From Ceratopteris richardii (lineage: Eukaryota > Streptophyta > Polypodiopsida > Polypodiales > Pteridaceae), in assembly GCA_020310875.1 (NCBI GenBank), contig CM035417.1, positions 102,856,647-102,920,646 of the forward strand: a stretch of DNA of 64,000 bases, given 5' to 3'. Position 1 is the first letter of the stretch, and each line of letters begins with the position of its first letter. A program made the position numbers and the translations under genes. This document shows positions 1 to 11,436 of this stretch, in pieces. The notes beneath the pieces were generated by a model. The model was not told where the DNA came from. It did not search any database and saw only the letters and a program-made list of their open reading frames with translations.

Positions 1-3000
1 ATGCTATGTCAAGAGTTTTACAAATTCTAGAAAAGTGCAGTTAACTACAAAAGGTGGAAAGCAGTGGGATTACACAAGTTGCTGGAGGAACCTATATTTT
101 TTATAGACTTTGAAAGAGTGGCACAGGTAATGAACAGCTTGTTCGAAGTTGGGAAGGGCAATGAGGCATATTTCCGATGTAAATTTAAGGACAAAGAAAA
201 CCAAGAGGTGAATATCACCATAAAAGCGGAGCATATCAGGGCAGCTTTACAGTTTTATCCAATGGGAACTAATTTGGATAACAGCTTTTTCAAGAAGTAT
301 AAAGAAACATATACAGGATATTCTAAATTTCTTGATTTCAAGGGAAGAGAAATTGAGGAATATGCCATCAGAATGTTTTTGCAATATTTCTGTTTCCCAA
401 AACTGCCGAGATATACCATGCCGCACAAATCAGTACCACTGATTATGTTTAACAATAAGGACAGAACTAAGCCCTTTAGAATACTGCATGTATCACCATA
501 TATACATGAGCAATTGAAAGAAGCAGCTAAACACTGGGAGCAGAAAAAGTATATGAATGGAGCCCAATTTTTAACCAGGATTATATATCATGTACTTGGA
601 ATGGAGAATCAGTTGAAGTTAGCTCCAGCGGCCCAATATTTTAGAAATTTGATGGCAGGAATCAAAAGTCCATCCAAGAAGATATCTGTAAGAGAATCAG
701 AAGGTCAAACCAGCATGAGGGGAGCAGAAAGGAAAAGGAAGGGAATATCTAAGGAAGTTATTCCTGTGAAGAAAAGAAGATTGGATCCTAGAAAAGTTGA
801 ATTGGAGCAGGAAGAAGCAACTAAGGAAGAGCATGAAGCTGCTCAGAAGCATGTTCAATCTTCTAATGACCCTCATCCACCTCAGACCAGTAAAGAGCAG
901 TTATATACTTATCTGACTCAAGGTAATAATAAAAGGGCAGTATATGAAGCACAATATCAAAAGATGTTGGAGGATTATTCTTGCAAAGCAACAAATTGGG
1001 TTCAAGAGGAAGTAGAACATTATGAAGAACTGCATGATCAGATGATGGCAGTTGAGAGAGAGGAAGTATTTGTCAAAAAGGAAGTGGAACTATTAGCATA
1101 CTTCAAAGAACTACAAGGACCTCCAAAAACAAGAAATACAGTTGTAGCAAAGAAGAAGGTTCAGAAGAAACCGGTACCAAAGAAGAAGCTAACCAAGAAA
1201 AGTAAAGGAAAATCAGTAGCAGAACCTACCAATGATGGGAACTGAAGAAGTAATAGTAGAAGAAGGGAACCAGAAGGAATCTACTGTGTTAGAAGAATCA
1301 AAACTGGAAAAATCAGGCATAGCAGGCTTTTCACAATTCTCTTCAGACTCTGAAAGCGATATTGAAAATTTCTTGTTAAAAAGTTTGAATTTTTCAGTAC
1401 CTAGTACACCTAATGTGATAACACAATCCACTGAAAAACAAAAAATACCAGAAGACTTGACAAGGAAGCTTCAAGAAAAGTAGGTCCCAAAAGTAGTAAA
1501 GCAGGTTAGTCGTGAAGAAGAGAGAAGATTACTAAAAGGAAAAGCAGTGATGAGGGAAGAGGAGAGTGAAGTAAGAAAGGAGTTCAGCTGTGGATTAATA
1601 GATTCAGGATTAAAGTCAATATGGACAAAACCTTCACAACAAATCAATTTCAAAGTGCATGAAGGAAAAGTAGAAGAAGAAAAGGGAGTTCAGTTATGCA
1701 GTCCAGCTAATAAACAAAAAGATACAGCTCAAGTCAAGGAAACAGAAGAGGAAATAGTAGAAAAAGAGAATGCTCAAGAAGTAGAAGAGGGGATTACAAA
1801 GAAAGAGATCAACCAAAGCATAAAAGACATCCTGAATGATTTGAATCATAATGAAGAATTCACAACTATAGAAGATCAAGAGCAAGAGGAAGGCTTAGAT
1901 CTCATGGATATAGATGAGCAAGAGGAGGGACAGAAAGAGCAGACAAGTAATGATCAGACAAAACTTGCTGAGGAAACTAATTCAACCATAATTCAAGAAG
2001 AAGAAGTACAAGTAAAAGAAAGACAATTCTTTGAAGAGGAACAACAAGTGATGGAAAACAAGAAGGTAGAAGAAACAAAGACAACTAAAGATATATCAGA
2101 ACAGGAGAATAAGGATGATCAGATATTGGAAGAGGAAGAAGAGGTTGCAGATCAAGAAAAAATGGAAGCATATAAAAGTCTTGAAGAACAAAACACTCAG
2201 GTCCTAGAGTATGAGGAAGAAGATGAAGAGGAGAATGAGTGTAAAGAAAATAAGCAGATAGAAGTCAAACAGATGGAAATAGAAGTTGGGTTGGAAAGGA
2301 TACCTAAAAATATAAGATCTGCTTGCAAGATCATTATGAGAAACATAGAGCAATTCAGACCATCCAGCAGAAACATGATTATATCAGGTATGGTAGCTGA
2401 ATCTGAGTTTGAAAAAGGCAGTAGTATCATTAAGGAGCACAAGAAAGAAAAAGAACAATTGAGGATTGTAAAGGAGAAAAATGAGGAATTAACATATAGG
2501 ATAATTGCTTTGGACGAATTAGAGGTACAGCAACAAAATAAAATCCAATATCTTGAAGAGAAGTGTGCAAAACAAACAGAGCAGAGTTGTAAACTGGAGA
2601 TGGAGCTAAAGAAAATTGAAGGCAGATACAGAACTTTACAAAGTTCATATCAAATCATGGTCAAAGCAAATGAGGAGATCAACAAACTATTAATGGAAGA
2701 AGGCCAGTTGAAGGAAGAAAGCAAAATTGTTCAGGTGACACAAGAAGAGAAGGAAGATTTGCACAAAGAAATTATGAGATTGCAAACAGAGTTGAAAGAA
2801 GCCAAGGAGCTGGAGAAACAGGCTAGTACACATGCTGCTACCTCAATGAGGGGTTACAACAAATTACATATGGACATAGAGAAACAAAGGAGTGATTGGC
2901 AGTCAAGCATAGAAAAGGAAAGAAGTAATTGGATAGCAGAAAGAGAGATATGGGCATCTAAAAATAGAAGTTTGATGATAACCATAGAAGAGCTACAAAA

Positions 3001-4160
3001 AAAGCTGGAAAAGCCACAAGCTCAGGATGAAGAACAGATAGAGATTACACATACAGACGATTATGAAGTAGGAAATGATGACAGAACTCAACATGACAGT
3101 GAACCACAAAATAAACAATCAGAAGATGAGTATTCAGAGGAATTTGTCCAAAAACTTTTGACAAACAGAGAATCCAGAATGGATTTCATTAGAAAAATGC
3201 ATGATGAATATGAGGACCAGATTGTTACATTTGCTTTAAATAAATGGATAAATCTTGATCAACATCATTGGGCTGCAGATGGACTAGGCATACCCTTGTG
3301 CATGATTATGGAAAGTATTAAAAACTATCAATTGGCAAGGGTGGCATTACGTCCAAACAAATATTTAGAATATGAGGAAGATATCAATGTGAAAAAGGAG
3401 CTATTTGAAAAAGCTAACCCCAAATGGAGGAATAGATGGTTGGATGCAAATAAGGAGTGCAGAAAAATATGGAAGTAAGCACCTATTCAGCTGAAGATTA
3501 ATCCAGCATATTGCCCAGTAGCAAGGAGAAGAGAGTGGACAGTTTTCTGGGAAAGAAGGAAAGAAGGAAAAATTCCATCCAAATGGTTGAACTTTCCAAA
3601 GATAGCAGGACCAAAGGCAGGAACATGACCTACAAAAAAGTATATGGTGGATACAGCTGAATCTGTCTTAGCCACATACAAGGATGTTAATGACCCAGCA
3701 TGTATTTTACTAATCAGAGTAATGAGACTCATTTTGGCATGTATAGAGACTTACACAGATAGAGATGTCAGAATTCTAAATTACATTGGCTTCAATTCTC
3801 CTACTGATGCCTTATTATTTGATCTCAGTGAAACACCTGACAGGATATGTCTGATGGCTTATTATAGCAGAATAATATTTTTGGGCAGCCATTATCTCCA
3901 AATTTTTGAAGATGCATTTGATTATGGGTTCTTTGAATGGGAATCAGAGATATTTGGAAACTTGTCTGTAGTCACAAAGTCTCGACTCACTGCATATGAA
4001 GCTGCCTACACAGAATACTTGAAAAAGGATGTAATTGATAAACCGGAGGCTGCTGTGTAGTGGAGGAAAGCATTGTTTGAGATGGTAAACAACTTGAATG
4101 TTACTAAAAGGAGAAGCCATGACCTACTGTCACAAGTTTATCAGAGAAAGAAGAAATAAA
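1..4160 (+). pseudogene. aORF region of element K (N-domain, coiled coil, C-domain), fossil
   Basis: The function is unknown. The N-terminal domain (about 64-700) ends in the conserved block P-Y-I-x-x-Q-L with A-x-x-W, K-K and I-I-Y. It is followed by a Lys/Arg-rich linker that looks like a nuclear-type basic stretch (700-1230), a very Glu-rich segment (1240-2300) and a long heptad-rich coiled coil (about 2390-3030). The C-terminal domain (about 3130-4160) contains N-P-A-Y-C-P, then R-R-R-E-W and F-W. I see no signal peptide or transmembrane stretch, so an envelope role is unlikely. The same order of domains occurs in E, D and F. The upstream start of the N-domain lies outside the window. A structural or nucleic-acid-associated role is only a guess. 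Confidence 0.65.
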
Positions 4161-4228
4161 GGGAGCATTCAGCGTATATGAGCACGAATGTCTTTTGTCA
4201 GGAGCCAAAAGGTCTAGGAGGGGAAGAA

Positions 4229-5063
4229 TGTTGGAAGAAGTAATTTTTTGAAGTACTTTTGATGGAAAATAATTGTAAAATGCCAAAAACTTGTAAAAAT
4301 ATTTATGCAACTGATGTAAAAATAAGGAAGAGTCTTCCTTATGTAGAGTAGAATCCTATGTAATTTTTCTAGAATTTTTGGAAACTCCTAGATAGCATAT
4401 TTTTAGATTAAAAGAGGAAAGGACCAAAATTCAAGTGTGAAAAGGGACACTTGAAAATGTATAAAAGACAATTTCCTCTCTTATGAGAGTGGTTATTTGT
4501 AATTGATGCTATCCAAGTGAAGAGAGAAGTTTCCTGTAGAAAATCGTGTTTCTTCCTTTTGTGTGATTTCTTTGATTTGTTGAGTCTATTCTATGTGTAT
4601 CCATGGAGATTTGTGAGCTTCTATTGTGTGTTTCTGAGGAATGTGTACAAAGAGAGTTGATTACTGATGTATTGAGTGATAAATTGATGAAGAATGGTGA
4701 TGGAGATGAAAATTGCCTGTTTTCACAGAATCGCGATTGTCTTGTCTGAAGGTTGCAGGTATCATTTTTTAGTTTTGACTTTATGATTGTATTCTGCCGA
4801 GAAAATAACATGTTTTAGACACCAAGATTGTGGAAAATAATGGAGATTTGCTCAAGATAATCCAAACCCTAGAAATTCCTCTTCATTTTCACTATTTCTC
4901 AGAAATCTAGCCATTTTTCTCTTATTTCTTGGATTCTATTATCTAGAAGGGGTTGTGGTCTCTTGTATACTTCCAGGATTGACAAGAATAAGATGTATTG
5001 TTGATTTTTTATGCTAAATGATTGGAGAGGACAACTCCAAAGGTTAACAACAAACAACCATAT
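4229..5063 (+). repeat. LTR of element K, right side cut
   Basis: It begins TGTTGGAAG directly after a purine tract (GGAGGGGAAGAA), as expected for a 3' LTR. A TATA-like TATAAAAG lies at about 4460-4467. The first 300 bases align loosely with the LTR of element E at 59561 (shared starts and a shared A/T-rich stretch with AATTGTAAAAT). No terminal CA or downstream primer site was found before the copia fragment starts near 5064. The true LTR end is therefore either lost or not recognised. Confidence 0.55.
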
Positions 5064-5099
5064 CTTTAATACCTCTTCCATTAAAATGTCCAAGCCTTT

Positions 5100-6580
5100 T
5101 GTGCTAAAGATCTAACTCTGAAATCTTATGTCCTCCATAGTTATACAAGGCATGACGAATGTTACCTTGAATCTTCAATGTGAAGAGTCTTCCTTCTTTC
5201 TTCCCTGAAAAAATTTGTTTATACCCATTGCTAGGGTCTTCCACAGAAACTCCTTCATTAGTGAACCTAACTTCATAACCTTTTTCAACAATTTGTTCTA
5301 CACTTATCAGATTCTTTGGAATTGTAGGAACATACAAAACCTTACTCAAGAGAGTACTTCCATCCTTTGCCTTCACTGATCCAATTGACTTCACATTGTG
5401 CTTTGTATTATCACCTGTTTAAACTACATGATTAGTTACCTTATTCTCCAAATTAGTCATCAAAGCTATGTTGCCACTCAGGTGATTGCTACACCCTGAG
5501 TCAATGTAGAAGACTCTTTGGTCTTCACTTTGCCTTTCACAAGTTGCATTCATTATCAATGTTGAATCCTCCTTCTGATCTGAAGCATAATTGTAGTAGG
5601 TATTGTTGTATTGTTGACTTTGGAATCCTCTACCTGCATTTCTTCCAAAGTAGCCTCTACTACCTCTACCTCTGAAATTACCTCTTTGATTTCTGCCACC
5701 TCTTCCTCTTGAATTAAAGTTCTGATTATATCCATCATTATTCTGGGTATTATGCCAACAATCATGATGTAAGTGATTTGTCTTACCACAAATCCAGCAA
5801 GCTTTAACTCCATCTTTATTACTTGTGCCTCTTCCTCTACCTTTTCCACCTCCTCTTCCTCTTAGGAAGTTAGCTTGGCTAGTTGTACCTTCATCTTCAT
5901 TTGCTTGTTGCTTCCCTTTGCTATTCTTCTTCTTATCCTTTGAATACATTGCTTGACCTGCACTTTTATCACTTTCACCTTTGACATTCTACTCAAAGGT
6001 TAGCATGTGTCCTAGCAACTGATTTAAATCAGGAGTAAAATGATCTAGTGATAATTCAGTAGACAAAATGAATGGCTTCCATTTTTCATCACCTCTCAAA
6101 CCTATAAGAGTTTGCCTTACCAATTTATCCTCCTCAATATCTTCAACAACTGCTCCTAATGCATCTACAATGTCCTTCATTCTTCTTACATAATCTGAGA
6201 TGGATTGAGAGGCCTTCTTCTTGAATGTGGTAAATTCTGCCCATAAGGATGCCTTCCTTGACTTTGCGGTGTTTTGGAAATGCTCCTCCAAATCATTCCA
6301 TATATCACTTGCACTTTCAAGACCTCTACTGTGAGGTAGCAAGTAATCATTAACTCCCATATAGATAGTGCTCCTAGCTTGAGCATCTCTCTTCATCCAA
6401 GTCTTCAAATCTGATAATTCCTCCCTAGTTGGCACACTAGGATCTCTGAACTAAGGCTTTTCTTCTTCACCTGTAATATAACCTATCAAGTCTTTGCTCA
6501 TAAGATGAGATTCCATCCTCATTGACCATGCTGGATAGTTCTCTCTATCCAATTTCTCTATCTGAAGAGAATCTCCCATC
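5100..6580 (-). pseudogene. gag and protease remnant of copia J
   Basis: The minus-strand gag shows the copia gag core (the W-T-M-K-x-D and F-x-x-F-K-K-K regions), a Gly/Arg-rich tail and a CCHC zinc knuckle (C-W-I-C-G then N-H-L and H-D-C). Next comes the protease start with Y-I-D-S-G-C-S-N-H. The N-terminal methionine is taken at about 6580 because copia C starts at the equivalent place. This is capsid/nucleocapsid and protease coding sequence of a dead element. Confidence 0.75.
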
Positions 6581-6801
6581 CTTTCTTCACCTTTGCATTA
6601 AATCCTTCAAGCTTTATGAGGAATAAGGTTACCTTTACTTCGAATGAAGTTCCTTTTGTCTTCCTTGATATCTTCTGGCCTCCTTCGCAAGCTTTGCTCT
6701 CAAGCTTTCACCTTTTGAATCTTCAAATGTTGAATACTTTATGACTGTAGCAGTCGGGGTCCTCCTTTCTTCAATTTTGATACTTCCTGCTTTGTTACCA
6801 C

Positions 6802-7577
6802 TGATGGAGAGTGTTAATCTCCAAAAGAACAAGCTACTCTTCAAGTTAGAGCACCTCTATATCAAGAGTAACTAAAAACCTTTACCAATTTAGAGGATCA
6901 ATGATCAATTATCAGAATTTTGAACAAACTGTGAAGAAGGTGACTACACAGAAAGTCTGCTACACATAACTCACTCACTGACTTATCAAATGTGTAAAGT
7001 TTTTTATAAAACTTTGTACAAGGTGTTGCCTATAGTTTGTGCACCTTCTCCAAATTAAATCATTCCAAAAGACTTAGTAAATATTGATAAATGATGTTCC
7101 TACACTCAATTCTCACAGCCTGATCACAATTAGAAGCTGAAAATTTGTACAGAGGTCAATCAACTATAGACTTAGACTTGTACAAAATAATTTTACAAAA
7201 GATACAACACAGAAGGAGAACTCTCAAAAATATCGGGTGCAACTTTTCTTCATTTCTAGAAAAATTTTACATCTGAGTGATGAGAGAGATCTTACTCACT
7301 TCTAAAGTGTCTATTGACTCATAAAACTTCTAATTTCTCTATTCACATGCTCTCTCCTATTTGCCGCAACATTTTCCTTGTATATATAGGCAAATATGTA
7401 CAAGCTCATAAATATACAAAATTATAAGTGAGCTAACTCTAAGTTAATGTACATATGTATACATATCTTCAATCTCTGAACATATACTTTCTTCATGCTT
7501 CATGACTTGATATTTTCTTCAATCCTTGACTTCAAAACTTCATCAAAACTTCAATTGTTGATTGCCTTGCACCAACA
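6802..7577 (-). repeat. 5' LTR of copia J
   Basis: Plus-strand ends are TGATGGAGAG and CACCAACA, so the minus-strand LTR runs from TGTTGGTG to CTCCATCA, matching the ends of the LTRs of C and I. At 776 bp it is shorter than the 1,012-1,020 bp LTRs of those relatives. A TATA-like stretch is at 7381-7390. Confidence 0.8.
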
Positions 7578-8058
7578 ATTCTTTGATGCACAAGGATCCT
7601 TTTTTAAATCAAGTCTTTCCTTAATGCAAACTAATGCTTGGAATGAGAAGTGCATTGTTTCATTATCCTAATCTAGAATTAATCGATTGAAATCTTGTCT
7701 ATTTCAATGTGCATCTAGGATTACATGTAGACAAATGAAAACAAGATAAATCAAGCATTAAGGCCAAGTAGAAACTGGAAAACACTTAGCTTTGATCATA
7801 GCTTTGTCCATCCTCTGATTCTCGAGAAGAGCCATTCTTTATCCATGAATCTCCATGCTTCAAGCTTTCAAGAAATAAATTCCTCTTTTGAACTTGATGC
7901 AGAGAGGAGCTTTCCTTGTTGTTTCCACCAGAGTCCATGGACAAGAGATTTGAGTCCCGAATGCAATAAAAAACTTGCCATCATCCTCTCCTCAGTTAGA
8001 ACCTGAACCTTCTTTTGTAAAAAGTTTGTGTTTGTTCTTCATAAGTATACTTCAATCA
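7578..8058. other. No gene seen; A/T-rich unassigned DNA
   Basis: No open frame of note, no LTR ends and no strong repeat. It could be ordinary intergenic DNA or decayed mobile DNA. Confidence 0.5.
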
Positions 8059-8195
8059 GGTGAAGTAGCTCTGTCGGGTAGAACGTGCAATTGTCAAGCC
8101 CAGTGTTCGTGGTTCAACCAGTCATCTTAGCTCAGTCGGAAGAGTGCATGGCCATTAACCACGTGGTCGTGGGTTCAAGTCCAGCTTCAACTGAC
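8059..8195 (+). repeat. Two adjacent tRNA-like modules (SINE head or tRNA pseudogenes)
   Basis: Two pol III-like box pairs stand 62 bases apart. Module 1 has an A-box-like TAGCTCTGTCGG at 8066-8077 and a B-box-like GGTTCAACC at 8111-8119. Module 2 has TAGCTCAGTCGG at 8128-8139 and GGTTCAAGTCC at 8172-8182. The A-to-B spacing of 44-45 bases is that of a tRNA. Module 2 resembles a plant tRNA-Asn around the anticodon arm, with loop CCATTAA. The stems carry mismatches, so these are probably not working tRNA genes. A T-rich run follows at about 8205-8222, as in some plant SINEs. Confidence 0.45.
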
Positions 8196-8387
8196 ATCAT
8201 GAACAATTAATTTTTCTTTATTAAACTTCACAAAGAAGCTACGTGCAATTAAAGATAAACCATTTGGAAAAGTTTGAGCCATCAACACATCTGAACTCGC
8301 GGACAAATGAAAGCTCCTTTCTTCTCGACGTTGCGGGTTCTAATTCTCTACCAAACAATTTGCAGAATGCAATTGATGCTATTTCCA

Positions 8388-8460
8388 CCCTCCGGGCTTA
8401 ATGGTTAAAGAAGCACTCTGAAGTCATGTGCGTATAAGTTCGGACCCCAAAAATGGATAG
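8388..8460 (+). repeat. tRNA-like module, degenerate
   Basis: An A-box-like GGGCTTAATGGTT near 8394-8406 and a B-box-like AGTTCGGACC near 8437-8446 are about 43 bases apart. It is more decayed than the pair at 8059-8195. A SINE head or tRNA pseudogene is the best reading; chance similarity cannot be excluded. Confidence 0.3.
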
Positions 8461-8867
8461 AAGGAGAGACTTCGAATATGAATGCTATAGGTCTCAAACC
8501 CATCAACGTTGCGTAGAGAGAAAGAACTTTTTTTTAATCTTCTGCATACAGGATGCATGCTGCCAAATTAATATGTGTTGAAACTCAGTAAACAGAAGAA
8601 AAGCTCTCTGTGATGCCGAAACCATGGAGGCCTATACTACTTAAATCAATACAATGATATATTATGCTTCGTGTATTTACGAGTCAATCAAATCATAGGA
8701 ATCTTGGCTACATCGATGAGCAGTCAGAGTGAAGTCATGAGCTCAATTCCTATCAATGCATTTGGCAAAACAATATTTTTTTTTCAAAGAAGAAATACTA
8801 GATAATCGTAAGAAATACATCTCGTTCAATGCACACGATAATGAACGATTCGTGCCATGATCCTAAG
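8461..8867. other. No gene seen; possible further tRNA-like remnant and T-runs
   Basis: A T-run lies at about 8529-8536 and another at 8776-8785. Between them, 8705-8750 has a weak A-box-like and B-box-like pair and shares GAAGTCATG with the module at 8388. This may be another decayed SINE unit. Nothing else is supported. Confidence 0.3.
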
Positions 8868-9237
8868 CTACACGTGCATGAGAGTAAAAGCCACTAAAAT
8901 TCTTCCAAGATAAGAAGGTGATGAGTTATTCAAGCTCTCCATAGAACCTTGGGAAAGGTGATGAGTCCTCAGGATCACCATAGAAGATTGCCTAAGCTCT
9001 GATACCAATGCAAGAGAATGACACTTATGACCACCACGTGCTAGAGAGATGACTCTCCTTCCAACCAAATGCCTCTATATATAGCTCTCTCCAGGGGACT
9101 GCCTTCTTGGGCAGGTGGATACTAACTAGCCAGCCATGTGTCAGTCATGTAACTACATGTGCACCAAGTGTCCCAGTTAACTCGAGTTAACTCAAGTGGA
9201 TGCTTCTAGAAGGCTCTAGAGCTCTTTGGGCAAAACA
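8868..9237 (-). mobile_element. Small LTR with primer-binding site, fragment of an LTR element
   Basis: On the minus strand an LTR-like segment of about 229 bp runs from about 9237 (TGTTTTGCCC) to 9009 (TCTTGCA) with TATATATAG inside (about 9073-9083). Directly inside it is TGGTATCAGAGC (9007-8996), a perfect initiator-Met primer site. The following bases (8995-8868) show no gag motif. The short LTR suggests a small copia or a TRIM-like non-autonomous element. No second LTR was found. The outer end is less certain than the end at the primer site. Confidence 0.5.
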
Positions 9238-9254
9238 CTCTCCCCATGCTCCCC

Positions 9255-9320
9255 ATGGGGGTTGAACCCAAGACCTCCTCCTTCACATCCTTGAGAGTTA
9301 ACCACTAAGCTAAGTGGATC
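9255..9320 (-). repeat. tRNA-like module on the minus strand (SINE head)
   Basis: The minus strand has the A-box-like TAGCTTAGTGGTTAA (about 9312-9298) and the B-box-like GGGTTCAACCC (9269-9259), about 43 bases apart. Both boxes are close to consensus. The arms between them do not fold into a clean tRNA, so a SINE head is preferred over a tRNA gene. Confidence 0.45.
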
Positions 9321-9461
9321 ACTTGTTCACAAGAGCACAAGACCTCCTAGTAAGTCTAAACTCGAGATCTTTGGTCATACATACGGATGACCAAACGGTG
9401 TTCGATTTCATATATGTCTAAATCGGTCGGACCCCTAGATCACATGCTTACTTTATTACAG
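9321..9461. other. No gene seen
   Basis: Short unassigned stretch between the tRNA-like module and the broken left edge of element E. No repeat ends or coding signal recognised. Confidence 0.5.
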
Positions 9462-10531
9462 GTGGATATGACACCCTATATCCATGATCAATTGAGGGAA
9501 GCTGCTAAACATTGGGGGACAAAAAAATTTATGAATGGAGCTCAGTTATTCACCAAAATAATTTATTAGGTTCTTGGAATGGATGACCAGTTAAAGTTAG
9601 CTCTTGAAGCAAAAATATTCAGAGCACTGATGAGTAAAGGGAAGAGTCCCCTAAAACTAATAACAATCAGTGAAGGAGGTAGAAAAAGGAAGGAATTAGC
9701 CATGGAAATGACACAACCAATCAAAAAGAGAAAACGGATCCTAGGAAAATAGAACTAGAAGTAATAGAAGTTGTTGAAGAAGAGATAAAGGAAGAGCGAA
9801 AGAAAGTCCAAGCAGATCTAGAACCACATCCTCCTCAAACAAGTACAGAGAAATTATACTCACGTTTAATGCACGGAGGTGATAAGACAGCTAGCTGCAT
9901 ATGAAGCTCAATACCAAAAAATGTTAGAGAATTTCTCAGACAAAGCTACAAATTGGACTCAAGCAGAGATGGAACACTATGAAGAGCTTCATGATCAAAT
10001 GATGAATGATGCAGAGACTGAAGTTGTGTTCATCAAGAAAGAAGCTGCACTTATATCTTACTTCAAGGAGTTATAGGGACCCCCCCTGAGACAAGAACCA
10101 TTGTGGTGGCAATTATGAGAAGACCAAAGAAGGAATCCAAAAGCAAAAAAAATTTTTTAAAAAAAAAATCAAGGGAGCAAATTAGAAAGGACTTCTGCAC
10201 AAAAGCAAGGAATATTAGAGTCAATCTAGAGGATCAATCGTGATCTATAAAGTTGAAATACAAGAAGAACAGAATGTCTCCACAGTAGTAGCAAAATGCT
10301 CTAATAAAGTGAAAGAAAATACTAAAGAAAAATGTGTTTCAGACACAAATACTGATATTGAAAGATTTCTCCTGAGAAGTTTGAATCTTTCCCTACCAAA
10401 TACCCCTATAAGATAGGACAGATTCAAGGATCAACCATAAAGGAATTGGAGAAGGAAATGGAAGCAGAGAAAGAAGATTCCTTAAAGAATATAAATACCA
10501 TTGTCAAGGAAACAAGAGATGAGTTAGGGTT
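9462..10531 (+). pseudogene. aORF of element E, N-terminal part, fossil
   Basis: It begins inside the N-domain at the conserved M-T-P-Y-I-H-D-Q-L block with A-A-K-H-W, K-K-F-M-N-G-A-Q and I-I-Y, which is almost the same as in K. It continues with the basic linker and the Y-E-A-Q-Y-Q-K-M-L segment that K also has (about 9895-10075). The upstream edge near 9462 is abrupt. The piece ends at the insertion point of element D. Confidence 0.7.
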
Positions 10532-11415
10532 TTTTTTGCAGAGAAAATAGGCACAAAAGAGGAGCCCCAAAATTTTCAAATTAATGGGCATAATTTTCTT
10601 CTTCAAATCCTAGGAAATTCCCTCAAAAGCTATGTAAATACACTAGAGGAGTCCTCTATATGCATAAACCCAACCCTTTGTAACATATTTCTGGTAAAAA
10701 AGTAGGAAATTAGAGATTAGCCAATAAAGTGCCGGTCACTTGTATGAAAGGACCATTTTTTAGGGCACATGTATGTAAGTCACTTTGTGACTCTTTGTAA
10801 ACACTTTTGTCATTGTGAAGAGGAGAGCTCAAAATTTCGAATTTGCTTCTTTCCTACAGATTTCATCTTCTCTATAATCTTTTGTGTGTGCGTGGAGCTT
10901 GGAATGTGTGTGTAGGACTGTTGTCTACCCCTCCCCATCACTTTTGAACTGTTGTAGTGTGTGTGTGAGCAAGTACGAGTTGTGGAGTGAGTGAAGGTGT
11001 TTCCTACCATTCACTATTTTGGCCATAACTCGAAGAGCGGTTGTCAGATTCAAGTGAAAATACCACCAATAGATGCATCTCGTTGAGAGCTTCAAAAGGA
11101 ACCCACTATTGTCCATATTCGGAGTTCACAGCTAGGAGAAACATTCAAATTTATATTTACTGTTATAAGTGGTATCGTGGCATACACTTTCAAAGATTAA
11201 GTGAGTTAGAGAGGTAGCTTAGTCTTTTCTCTTGCATTTTAGCTGAACCACTTCACTTTCCATCATGTGTGCACACGTTCTCATACACTTGGTTTGGTAG
11301 GTTCTTCGGATTGATAATTAAGCGTGTGTCAATCCACCACTATACGTACTTGTGTGGCAAATGAGATTTAGTCTCTTTGGCACAAGTCCCTAAGACCTCG
11401 TGACATAGGCAGACA
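10532..11415 (+). repeat. 5' LTR of element D
   Basis: It aligns end to end with the two-part 3' LTR at 49773-49904 and 56706-57454. The first bases sit in a T-run, and the end is AGACA just before the primer site. A TATA-like region precedes AAGTCACTTTGTGAC at about 10776-10790. The flanking gggtt (10527-10531) recurs after the 3' LTR. Confidence 0.8.
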
Positions 11416-11421
11416 CCTTTT

Positions 11422-11436
11422 TGGCACCATTGCCGG
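11422..11436 (+). promoter_or_regulatory. tRNA-Asp primer-binding site of element D
   Basis: TGGCACCATTGCCGG lies 6 bases after the LTR end. It matches the complement of the plant tRNA-Asp 3' end apart from transitions at CpG positions, as expected after cytosine methylation. Confidence 0.7.

Larger units (their letters stand above)
1..5063 (+). mobile_element. Element K: 3' part of an aORF-bearing LTR element (Ty3/gypsy-related), broken
   Basis: The window opens inside this element. It shows a long extra coding region (1-4160), a purine-rich tract at 4211-4228 and an LTR starting TGTTGGAAG at 4229. No gag or pol is visible because the window begins too late. The coding region matches those of elements E, D and F at both of its conserved domains, and in F the same region lies downstream of a gypsy-type pol. 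That is the reason for placing K with Ty3/gypsy. The right end is cut where copia fragment J begins. It is an old fossil with about four breaks in the coding part. Confidence 0.7.
5064..7577 (-). mobile_element. Element J: 5' part of a Ty1/copia element, broken
   Basis: Read on the minus strand, it has an LTR (7577 to 6802), a degenerate initiator-Met primer site just inside it (about 6800-6790), a gag region, and the start of the protease region. It then stops near 5064. Protease active-site end, integrase, RT and the second LTR are missing. The protein is closely related to copia H on the right side of the window and to copia C. It is a fossil with several breaks. The cut end lies next to the LTR of element K, so the junction may be a deletion or a recombination product. 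Confidence 0.8.

Noticed and set aside
8121-8195. Functional tRNA-Asn gene
   Set aside because: Acceptor and T stems do not pair well and the base before the anticodon is not T. A SINE head or pseudogene is more likely.
9387-9569. A host gene starting at 9387
   Set aside because: From 9462 on it is the aORF N-domain of element E; the bases before it have no domain and the join is a broken element edge.
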